Shown here one piece after another: positions 6,410 through 11,374 of a stretch of DNA of 11,374 nt. The position numbers and the translations under genes are program-made. Source of the DNA: Thermoleophilia bacterium (GTDB taxonomy: Bacteria > Actinomycetota > Thermoleophilia > Gaiellales > SKUG01). Numbering within the stretch: position 1 is the first letter of the stretch; every line of letters starts with the position of its first letter. Location: the NCBI GenBank assembly GCA_007122215.1, contig SKUG01000071.1, positions 1-11,374 of the forward strand, given 5' to 3'. The notes beneath the pieces were generated by a model. That model was not told where the DNA came from. It searched no databases and was given only the letters and a program-made list of their open reading frames with translations.

Positions 6410-7606
6410 ATGAGCGGAATCGACGTGGCCCCACGCGTGATCGTGGCAGGAGCGGGCCCCAGTGGCATGACGGCCGCGATCGGCCTGGCCGGCCACGGGA
6501 TCCGCACGACGGTGGTCGAGCCGTTCGGCGCGGTGGCGACCCGCGAGAACCTGCTCAACATCGCCCCTGCAGCCATCGACGAGCTTGCCCGCCTGCGGGC
6601 CGGACACGCGCTGGAATCAATGCGGCCGGTCTCCGAGGTACGGATCGACGACCGGCTCACTGGGCGGGTCCGCCACAGCACCTACGCCCAGGCGCTCGAG
6701 CCAGACCCGACCGCCGCCCGCGGACAGGTGCAGTCGCTGCTTGCAAACATCGACGGCAGCGACGAGCGAACCTGGGGCAGGGTTCGGATCGCGGACCTCG
6801 AGAACGCCCTGCGGCGGGTCGCGGCGGAGGATCACGGCGACCTCGTGGACGTCCGCTACGGCTCCCGCCTGGTGGGGATCGACCCATCCCCATCGGGCAT
6901 CCGTGCGCGAATCGAGGGCCCGGATGGCAGCCACGAGCTACTCGATGGCGGCTTCCTGGTGTCGGCGACCGGTGGGCGAAACCCCCTCGGGGTGAGCGCC
7001 CGCCCGGAGGGCCCCACCCTGCACTTCGTAGGTGGGGACTTCCCCCGGTCTGATGCCACGAGGACGGAGCTCATCCGCTTCATCGGGGGCACCGAGCCAA
7101 GGACCCGGGCAGACGCGCCCTACCTCACGATCGGCCTGCACAACGATGCCCGCGGTGGCCACTCGCTGCTCTGGGCGCAGATCGGCGAGGACGCCCGCAA
7201 CCTGGATCCGGAGGCCCTGCGCGGGCTGGTCCTGGACCGCGGGGCCAGCGTCGGCCTGCAGCCGCGTCTCGTGGGCGAGCGGGGCCCGATTCCCGTCAAC
7301 GTCCAGCTGGGAGCGACCGACCAGGCCGTCCACGGGCGGATGCTGCTGGTCGGCGACGAGCTGCAGGTCCCCTACTTCCCGAACTCCACCGGCGCCAATG
7401 CCGGCATCATCAGCGCCCGCAACGCCGCGGATACCATCGCGCGCGCCCTCGATGCCGGTGACGACGCGACGGGGCGGATCCTCCGCGCCCATGCCGAACG
7501 TACAGCCGCGGCCAACGAGGCGCTCTACTCCGTCAACCGCAGCACCCTGGAGCGAGCCAGCCGGCTTGACCCGGAGGCCACGCAGGGGACGTTGCCCACG
7601 GCCTAG
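6410..7606 (+). CDS. FAD-dependent monooxygenase, MICAL-like (copy 1)
   Basis: A 398-residue cytoplasmic flavoprotein. RVIVAGAGPSGMTAAIGLA gives the GxGxxG FAD fold (G14, G16, G19), with E37 at the end of strand 2 for the adenosine ribose. RENLLNIAPAAIDEL (45-59) follows, and VSATGGRNPLG (184-194) contacts the cofactor. VGDELQVPYFPNSTGANAGI (314-333) carries the second FAD-binding GD (G315, D316). Class A flavin monooxygenases normally have GDAAH here; both that sequence and the RxNL motif instead recall the MICAL flavin domain. Expected chemistry is NAD(P)H-dependent oxygenation through a C4a-hydroperoxide, or peroxide production; the substrate is unknown. There is no signal peptide or extra domain. 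The ATG at 6410 is chosen because the Rossmann fold starts at residue 9; the frame is open upstream only inside the previous gene. No clear ribosome-binding site precedes it, and its upstream bases are paired in the predicted leader. Confidence 0.88.
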   Translation: MSGIDVAPRVIVAGAGPSGMTAAIGLAGHGIRTTVVEPFGAVATRENLLNIAPAAIDELARLRAGHALESMRPVSEVRIDDRLTGRVRHSTYAQALEPDPTAARGQVQSLLANIDGSDERTWGRVRIADLENALRRVAAEDHGDLVDVRYGSRLVGIDPSPSGIRARIEGPDGSHELLDGGFLVSATGGRNPLGVSARPEGPTLHFVGGDFPRSDATRTELIRFIGGTEPRTRADAPYLTIGLHNDARGGHSLLWAQIGEDARNLDPEALRGLVLDRGASVGLQPRLVGERGPIPVNVQLGATDQAVHGRMLLVGDELQVPYFPNSTGANAGIISARNAADTIARALDAGDDATGRILRAHAERTAAANEALYSVNRSTLERASRLDPEATQGTLPTA

Positions 7607-7619
7607 GGCGGGGGCGAAC

Positions 7620-7631
7620 GGGGCCAGCCCC
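7620..7631 (+). terminator. Short GC hairpin after the first monooxygenase
   Basis: GGGG (7620-7623), loop CCAG, CCCC (7628-7631) lies 13 bases past the stop codon. It is small and has no T-run, so it may be only a weak or partial terminator. Confidence 0.25.
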
Positions 7632-7642
7632 CTGCACGGCTC

Positions 7643-7671
7643 CTGACGACGGGCCGGCGCGCGCGTACCAT
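7643..7671 (+). promoter_or_regulatory. Candidate promoter of the second monooxygenase gene
   Basis: CTGACG (7643-7648) and TACCAT (7666-7671) each match the sigma-70 consensus at four of six positions and are exactly 17 bases apart. Transcription would start near 7678, leaving a leader of about 33 bases. It would let the second copy be expressed independently of the first. Confidence 0.4.
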
Positions 7672-7694
7672 GCCAGGAACCGCACCCCCGACCG

Positions 7695-7708
7695 TGGGAC
7701 CGCTCCCA
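7695..7708 (+). promoter_or_regulatory. Hairpin directly before the second monooxygenase start codon
   Basis: TGGGA (7695-7699), loop CCGC, TCCCA (7704-7708) ends two bases before the ATG at 7711. No ribosome-binding site is visible. CCATGC (7668-7673) could also pair with GCATGG (7709-7714), which includes the start codon, but only if transcription starts upstream of 7668, which the proposed promoter would not allow. Confidence 0.3.
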
Positions 7709-7710
7709 GC

Positions 7711-8907
7711 ATGGATGCCGCAGCACCCCTCCCTGCCACGCCCGCAGCCCGGGTGCTGGTCGCCGGAGCCGGCCCGGCAGGCATGGTGGCCGCGCTGGAG
7801 CTGGCACGCGCCGGCATTCCCAGCACGGTGTTCGAGGCCGGCCCGCGGGACGGCACGCGCGACAACCTGGTCGACATCGCGCCGAGCACCCAGGACGAGC
7901 TCTCGCAGATGGGCCTCGACGATGCGCTGGCTGCCCTGCAGCCGGTGCGGATGGTGACGACCCACAACGCGATGGCGGGGATCGTCCACGAGTCCGATCG
8001 CGGCGATGCGCTGCAGCCGGACGCGTCGCGCGGCGACGCATCGATCGACGCCCTGCTCGACTCCATCCGGGGCCAGGATCCGCGGGCATGGGGCCGCGTG
8101 GCCATCGGCACGCTCGAGGATGCCCTGCGCGGCATCGCCGAACGGGACTACCCCGACCTGGTCGAGCTGCGCTTCGACACGACCGTGACGGCCATCGGGC
8201 AGGACGCCGACACCGTGCGTGCGACCGTGCAGGGCAGCGATGGCAGCCGGCAGGTGGTCGAGGGCTCCTACCTGGTCTCAGCCACCGGCGGGCGATCCCC
8301 GCTGGGGGTCGCGGCGGTGCCCAGCGGCCCGACGATGGAGTTCGTCGGCGCACGCCTGCCAGCGTCGCGGGACACGCGCACCGAGGTGGCGCGCGAGGTC
8401 GGGGACGGCTCGCGGCTGACACCCCGGGACCAGCTTGCACTGACCATCGGGCTCCACGGCAACGGGGCGGTCGGGCACTCCATGGCATGGGTGCAGCTGG
8501 ACCGCCCGGCAGGCGAGGTGGACCCCGATGCGCTCCGGCAGGTCGTGGCCGAGCGTGCGGCGCAGGTCGGCCTGGAGCTGCCGGATGCCGACGCGGTGGA
8601 GCTCGTTCCGGTGACGGTCCAGCTCGGCGGGGTCGACCAGGCGGTACACGGACGCGTGCTGCTGGTGGGCGACGAGCTGCAGCTGCCCTACTTCCCGAAC
8701 TCCACCGGTGCTAATGCGGGGGTCGTCACGGCCCGCGCCGCTGCCATGGCGATCGCTGCGGCAGCCCAGGGGATGCAGCGCGGCGAGGATCCGTCTGCAG
8801 TGCTCGCCGAGCACGATGCGCGCACGGTCGCAGGGGCCCAGCGCCTGCTCGAGCTCAACCGCACGAGCATGGATCGTGCGCTGGGCGCCCAGGCTGCGGT
8901 TGCCTGA
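7711..8907 (+). CDS. FAD-dependent monooxygenase, MICAL-like (copy 2)
   Basis: A 398-residue paralogue of the preceding protein, identical in length and about 45-50% identical by eye over the N-terminal part. The FAD motifs recur: VAGAGPAGM (G19, G21, G24), E42, RDNLVDIAPSTQDEL (50-64), VSATGGRSPLG (189-199) and LVGDELQLPYFPNSTGANAG (318-337, with G320 and D321). Conserved between the copies but outside FAD contacts are AWGRV/TWGRV, LTIGLH and VQLG.xDQAVHGR, which probably shape the active site and mark what the two share. The N-terminus is Pro/Ala-rich for about 13 residues before the first beta strand. It acts in the cytoplasm, with NAD(P)H as the presumed reductant; the substrate is unknown. 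It may be transcribed from its own promoter 104 bases after copy 1. Confidence 0.88.
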   Translation: MDAAAPLPATPAARVLVAGAGPAGMVAALELARAGIPSTVFEAGPRDGTRDNLVDIAPSTQDELSQMGLDDALAALQPVRMVTTHNAMAGIVHESDRGDALQPDASRGDASIDALLDSIRGQDPRAWGRVAIGTLEDALRGIAERDYPDLVELRFDTTVTAIGQDADTVRATVQGSDGSRQVVEGSYLVSATGGRSPLGVAAVPSGPTMEFVGARLPASRDTRTEVAREVGDGSRLTPRDQLALTIGLHGNGAVGHSMAWVQLDRPAGEVDPDALRQVVAERAAQVGLELPDADAVELVPVTVQLGGVDQAVHGRVLLVGDELQLPYFPNSTGANAGVVTARAAAMAIAAAAQGMQRGEDPSAVLAEHDARTVAGAQRLLELNRTSMDRALGAQAAVA

Positions 8908-8914
8908 CGCCTGC

Positions 8915-8942
8915 AGCAGCTCGCCGGCGATGGCCGGCTGCT
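8915..8942. terminator. Hairpin between copy 2 and the convergent lipoprotein gene
   Basis: AGCAGC (8915-8920) pairs with GCTGCT (8937-8942), followed inside by a G-U pair, one mismatch and GCC (8923-8925) with GGC (8932-8934). It fills the 33-base gap between the stops and overlaps the stop codon of the minus-strand gene. It probably ends transcription from both sides. Confidence 0.5.
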
Positions 8943-9720
8943 ACTCCCAGCCTTCCTCGAGGTTGGTGACCGTCGGCTGGCCCGCCACCTGCCAGCGGCC
9001 GCCGGGCCCGTTGTGCTCGAGCGACGATGCGGGGGCTGCCGCGATGCCTGCGTCGAACGCATAGGCCAGCTCGACCGTTGGCAGCGACAGGTCCGCGCCG
9101 GGCTCATCCAGCGGGGACAGCCGCAGCTCGACCATCACCGGCGCCTGCTCGAGCTCGTCGCGACCGGCGATCACCAGCAGTGGTCCCCAGCGCCCGTCCT
9201 GCGGGCCGGCCCGCAGCTGGATGCTCGCTCCGGGGCCGTCGATGACGTGGGCGCTGACATCCAGCTGCCGGGGGAGGGACCCGCCAGCGACGGCATCGGC
9301 GGCCTGCTCCAGGGTCATGGCCTCGGCGAAGACCGCCTCGCCCACCGGCGGCGGGTCTGCGAGCACGTACCGCACTCCCTCGACCTCGATCGCACGGATC
9401 GCCAGCCAGGTGCGCAGCTCGGTGACCGAGGGGTCCTCGTTGAAGGAGGCCTTGTAGTTGTCGGTGGCCACGTCGACCAGCCGCACGGCGCCGTCGGCGG
9501 TGACAGCGGTGGGCACCTCCTCGACCGGCACGGCCGGGTCGTCCACGACCTCGCGCTCGACCTGCGGGACGGTCGCTGGATCGATCACCTCGCCCGAGCC
9601 ACAGGCGGTCCCCAGCAGCCCGAGCGCCAGCAGCGCAGCGAGCCCCGTCGAACGCGCGCGACACGGCAGGTGGAAACGGGGACGTGGACGGAGCCGGGAC
9701 AGGTGTGTGACAGCAGGCAT
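8941..9720 (-). CDS. Lipoprotein of unknown function
   Basis: A 259-residue protein from the ATG at 9720. It begins with a basic stretch (RLRPRPRFHLPCRARS) and a hydrophobic core, then LLGTAC with C40 as the lipidation site, followed by an acidic Pro/Val-rich linker (about 43-75). The remaining part (about 76-259) is mixed alpha/beta, with LRTWLAIRAIEVEGVRYVLAD, WGPLLVIAGRDELEQAPVMVEL and the acidic C-terminus NLEEGWE. No catalytic motif or known domain is recognised, so it is only placed as an exported, membrane-anchored protein. The start is supported by AGGA (9729-9732 on the minus strand) eight bases before the ATG. Only 19 bases separate it from the divergent DUF368 gene, so their promoters must overlap each other or the coding DNA. 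Confidence 0.8.
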   Translation of the reverse strand: MPAVTHLSRLRPRPRFHLPCRARSTGLAALLALGLLGTACGSGEVIDPATVPQVEREVVDDPAVPVEEVPTAVTADGAVRLVDVATDNYKASFNEDPSVTELRTWLAIRAIEVEGVRYVLADPPPVGEAVFAEAMTLEQAADAVAGGSLPRQLDVSAHVIDGPGASIQLRAGPQDGRWGPLLVIAGRDELEQAPVMVELRLSPLDEPGADLSLPTVELAYAFDAGIAAAPASSLEHNGPGGRWQVAGQPTVTNLEEGWE

Positions 9721-9726
9721 CGTCGG

Positions 9727-9732
9727 TATCCT
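9727..9732 (+). promoter_or_regulatory. Candidate -10 box for a leaderless DUF368 transcript
   Basis: TATCCT matches TATAAT at four positions and ends 7 bases before the ATG at 9740, so transcription would begin at the start codon. There is no ribosome-binding site for that ATG. The same bases on the other strand serve as the AGGA ribosome-binding site of the divergent lipoprotein gene. GTGACA (9707-9712) resembles a -35 box but is only 14 bases away, too close to be convincing. Confidence 0.4.
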
Positions 9733-9739
9733 GCCCGCC

Positions 9740-10684
9740 ATGCAGCCCGCTGACACGCCCCCGTCCGACCATGCTCCGCACCCGCCCGGAGCGATGGCCA
9801 CCACCCATCCCACCGGCAACTTCCTGCGCGGGGTGCTGATGGGCATGGCCGACCTCGTGCCGGGAGTCAGCGGCGGGACGGTCGCCCTGCTGACCGGAAT
9901 CTACGAGCGGCTCGTACGGGCCGTGCGATCGCTGACGGGCCTGCCGCTGGCGTTGCTCATGCTCGACGCCGGCCGCGCCCGGAAGCATGCCCGGCAGACG
10001 GACTGGCTGCTCGTGGTGCCGGTGCTGGCGGGGATGGCAGCCGCGATCGTTGCCGGCGCCTCGGTGATTCCCGGCCTGATCGAGGACCATCCCGAGCTGA
10101 TGTATGGACTCTTCTTCGGCCTGATCGTGGGGTCACTGCCCACCCCGTGGCGACAGGTTGGGGGGATTGGCCCGCGGCAGCTCGTGACCATGGGGATCGC
10201 CGCGCTGGCAGCCTTCCTGCTGGTCGGGATCAGCGGTGGCGCGCAGCTCGACCCCGCGCTGCCGGTGGTCTTCCTCGCGGCGATGGTGGCGATCTGCGCG
10301 ATGGTCCTGCCGGGCATCAGCGGCTCGTTCCTGCTGCTGGTGATGGGGGTCTACGAGGCCACGCTCACCGCGGTCAGCGACCGCAACCTGACCTACGTCG
10401 GGGTCTTCGCGCTTGGCGCGCTGACGGGGCTCACGCTCTTCTCCCGCGTGCTCTCGTGGCTGCTGGACCGCTACCACGCCGCGACCATGGCCGCGGTCAC
10501 CGGCCTGCTGGTGGGATCGCTGCGTGCGCTGTGGCCCTGGCGCAGCGACGAGGGCGCCGCGCTGCAGGCCCCGAGCGGGACGGCCGCGGAGGTCGCGCTG
10601 GTGGTCGCCGTGATGGTCGGCGGAGCACTCGTCGCAGCGCTGGTGGCCCGGTACGGGTCGCGACTGGCACCACGCGACCGCTAG
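9740..10684 (+). CDS. popT: DUF368 (PopT-family) polyprenyl-phosphate transporter
   Basis: A 314-residue polytopic membrane protein. GVLMGMADLVPGVSGGTVALLTGIYERL (31-58) is the hallmark of DUF368, and the second half repeats it as MVLPGISGSFLLLVMGVYEATL (188-209). PGVSGG (41-46) and PGISGS (191-196) are the paired motifs of the two halves. About eight hydrophobic segments are visible. DUF368 members have been reported as PopT transporters that return undecaprenyl phosphate across the membrane for reuse in envelope synthesis. The ATG at 9740 is used because of the leaderless-type -10 box; the ATG at 9794 (MATTHPTGNFLRG) would drop 18 Pro-rich residues without touching the domain. GLLVGS (255-260) is also typical. 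It converges with the rhodanese gene. Confidence 0.92.
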   Translation: MQPADTPPSDHAPHPPGAMATTHPTGNFLRGVLMGMADLVPGVSGGTVALLTGIYERLVRAVRSLTGLPLALLMLDAGRARKHARQTDWLLVVPVLAGMAAAIVAGASVIPGLIEDHPELMYGLFFGLIVGSLPTPWRQVGGIGPRQLVTMGIAALAAFLLVGISGGAQLDPALPVVFLAAMVAICAMVLPGISGSFLLLVMGVYEATLTAVSDRNLTYVGVFALGALTGLTLFSRVLSWLLDRYHAATMAAVTGLLVGSLRALWPWRSDEGAALQAPSGTAAEVALVVAVMVGGALVAALVARYGSRLAPRDR

Positions 10685-10686
10685 CC

Positions 10687-10698
10687 GGGGGGGGGGGG
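10687..10698. repeat. Run of 12 G residues
   Basis: An uninterrupted G12 tract starts two bases after the popT stop codon. Such tracts are prone to replication slippage and to sequencing length errors. Here it is outside coding sequence, so a change in length would not shift a frame. Confidence 0.9.
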
Positions 10699-10730
10699 TT
10701 CGCGGTGCCGGTCCGCTGGACCAGCCCCCC
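10693..10730. terminator. Hairpin between popT and the rhodanese gene
   Basis: GGTCC (10710-10714), loop GCT, GGACC (10718-10722) is a perfect stem. Outside it, six Gs of the G-run (10693-10698) can pair with CCCCCC (10725-10730). It lies between two convergent stop codons and probably terminates both transcripts. Confidence 0.5.
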
Positions 10731-10741
10731 GATGACGCGGA

Positions 10742-11248
10742 TCAGGCCCGGCCGGATGCCACCCAGGCCTGCCAGCCCCCGTCGAGGTCGGCGACGCTCG
10801 CGAAGCCGGCGCTGCGCATCATCCGGGCGGCGTCCCGGGTCCGGTTGCCGGAGTTGCAGTAGATCAGCCAGGTGGTGTCACGGTCGAGCGCTGCGAGCCG
10901 CTCCCCGAAGTCCGCTGCGTAGAAGTCCAGCTGGCTCGCCCCCGGGATGGTGCCCCCGGCGACCTCCTGGTCGGTCCGCAGGTCGAGCACCCGTACCGAC
11001 TCGTCGCGGGCAGCGATCGCGGCCAGCTCGGCAAACCGGCCAACGCCCACGAGCTCCACGCCGTCAGGCAGGACCGGCACAGCCGGCGCGTCCCCTGCTC
11101 CCGGGCCAGGTGCCGGAGCGGCACTGGCCGGGGCGGCGGCTCCGGCATCGGATCCGTCGCCACTGCAGCCGGTGAGCAGGCTCGCGGACAGCGCCAGCAG
11201 CACGACGAGGGTGAGCGGGAGGTGACGGGATCCTGGTCCTGGGCGCAT
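10742..11248 (-). CDS. Lipid-anchored rhodanese-domain protein
   Basis: A 168-residue protein. Residues 1-28 are a lipoprotein signal with lipobox LLTGC (C28), followed by a Gly/Ala/Pro-rich linker to about residue 58. The rhodanese domain follows: VRVLDLRTDQEVAGGTIPGASQLDF (85-109), active-site loop C131-N-S-G-N-R136 within WLIYCNSGNRT, and VADLDGGWQAWVASGR at the end. The catalytic cysteine and the loop arginine are both present, so it should be able to carry sulfane sulfur. The histidine usual in GHIPGA is threonine here. Anchored outside the membrane, it might act in sulfur transfer or detoxification in the envelope; the partner is unknown. AGGAG six bases before the ATG at 11248 fixes the start; an in-frame ATG further upstream lacks both a ribosome-binding site and a signal peptide. 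Confidence 0.93.
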   Translation of the reverse strand: MRPGPGSRHLPLTLVVLLALSASLLTGCSGDGSDAGAAAPASAAPAPGPGAGDAPAVPVLPDGVELVGVGRFAELAAIAARDESVRVLDLRTDQEVAGGTIPGASQLDFYAADFGERLAALDRDTTWLIYCNSGNRTRDAARMMRSAGFASVADLDGGWQAWVASGRA

Positions 11249-11286
11249 GGCTGACTCCTGGCGGCGGGGCGATGGCAGCTGCCTCC

Positions 11287-11292
11287 ACTGTA
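11287..11292 (-). promoter_or_regulatory. Candidate -10 box of the rhodanese gene
   Basis: TACAGT on the minus strand matches TATAAT at four positions and would give a leader of about 32 bases. The region 17 bases upstream (GCGATG) is not a convincing -35 and lies within the neighbouring hairpin. Confidence 0.3.
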
Positions 11293-11298
11293 GCGACC

Positions 11299-11324
11299 GC
11301 GCCGCTGGCCATCGCCAGCGCCGC
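11299..11324. terminator. Strong hairpin upstream of the rhodanese gene
   Basis: GCGCCGCTGGC (11299-11309), loop CATC and GCCAGCGCCGC (11314-11324) pair over 10 of 11 positions, with one C/C mismatch. It is 11 bases beyond the stop of the possible minus-strand gene at the window edge and could terminate it. It also overlaps the upstream part of the rhodanese promoter, so an operator role is the alternative. Confidence 0.45.
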
Positions 11325-11334
11325 AGCGGAAGGG

Positions 11335-11374
11335 TCAGTCGGCAGCGGCGGCGGTGGCCAGCGCCCACCAGGCA
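11335..11374 (-). CDS. Possible C-terminal end of a gene cut by the window edge
   Basis: On the minus strand the last bases read AWWALATAAAAD and then a TGA at 11337-11335, with G or C at 11 of 12 third codon positions, like the genes here. Twelve codons are too few to be sure. The strong hairpin just past the stop codon would fit a gene end. Confidence 0.3.
   Translation of the reverse strand, partial: AWWALATAAAAD

Noticed and set aside
4606..6681. Minus-strand open frame of 691 codons opposite the ZU5 gene
   Set aside because: Composition is that of an antisense shadow (His/Arg/Gly-rich, no domain), and it covers the GxGxxG coding region of copy 1 and the channel gene start.
3180..7639. 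Identical 12-mer CCCCCTGCACGG after two stop codons (3180-3191 and 7628-7639), each 30-40 bases before a -10-like box
   Set aside because: Exact 12-mers are expected to recur by chance several times in 11 kb of such GC-rich DNA; two copies are too few for a regulatory call.
6938..8488. Minus-strand open frame of 516 codons opposite the monooxygenases
   Set aside because: Arg/Pro/Cys-rich with no motif, while the plus-strand frames show clear FAD motifs.

Overview
This is about 11.4 kb of very GC-rich DNA (roughly 70% or more by eye, with strong GC bias at third codon positions). Candidate leaderless starts, lipobox-type exported proteins, a short actinobacterial-style cold-shock protein and a DUF368 membrane protein suggest an actinomycetotal chromosome. 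It could be a less-studied deep branch such as Nitriliruptoria or Thermoleophilia, but the exact lineage is inference. There are no rRNA or tRNA genes, CRISPR arrays, insertion sequences or phage hallmark genes. No gap between genes exceeds about 150 bp.

Layout from left to right: (1) the 3' end of a reading frame (1-141), followed in the +1 frame by a 519-residue Ala-rich helical repeat protein (143-1702) of unknown function; the repeat pattern seems to run across the frame change. (2) A convergent cold-shock protein gene (minus strand, 1757-1954). (3) Diverging from it, an exported GH18-type glycosidase (2103-3179), then a Dps ferritin-like protein (3250-3729). (4) A convergent MscS-type channel (minus, 3758-4699). 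(5) Diverging from that, a run of three plus-strand genes: an exported ZU5-like putative lipoprotein (4780-6309) and two tandem paralogous FAD monooxygenases of 398 residues each (6410-7606 and 7711-8907). (6) A convergent lipoprotein (minus, 8941-9720), sharing a 19-bp divergent gap with a DUF368/PopT-type polyprenyl-phosphate transporter (9740-10684). (7) A convergent lipid-anchored rhodanese (minus, 10742-11248). (8) Possibly the last codons of another minus-strand gene at the right edge (11335-11374).

Many genes concern the envelope and stress: exported glycosidase, osmotic-release channel, lipid-carrier recycling, exported rhodanese, Dps and Csp. They flip strand often, and each convergent junction holds a hairpin that could stop transcription from both sides, so most are probably small independent units.

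The most interesting part is 4780-8907. The two monooxygenases share an RxNL-type motif after the FAD-binding beta-alpha-beta fold and a C-terminal GDELQxPYFPNSTGAN motif. Together these look more like the flavin domain of eukaryotic MICAL proteins than like ordinary aromatic-ring hydroxylases. The 100-nt gap before the first of them can fold into one nested structure whose closing stem pairs the six bases directly before the ATG, so it is a candidate cis-regulatory RNA. All family assignments are by motif reading, without database searches.
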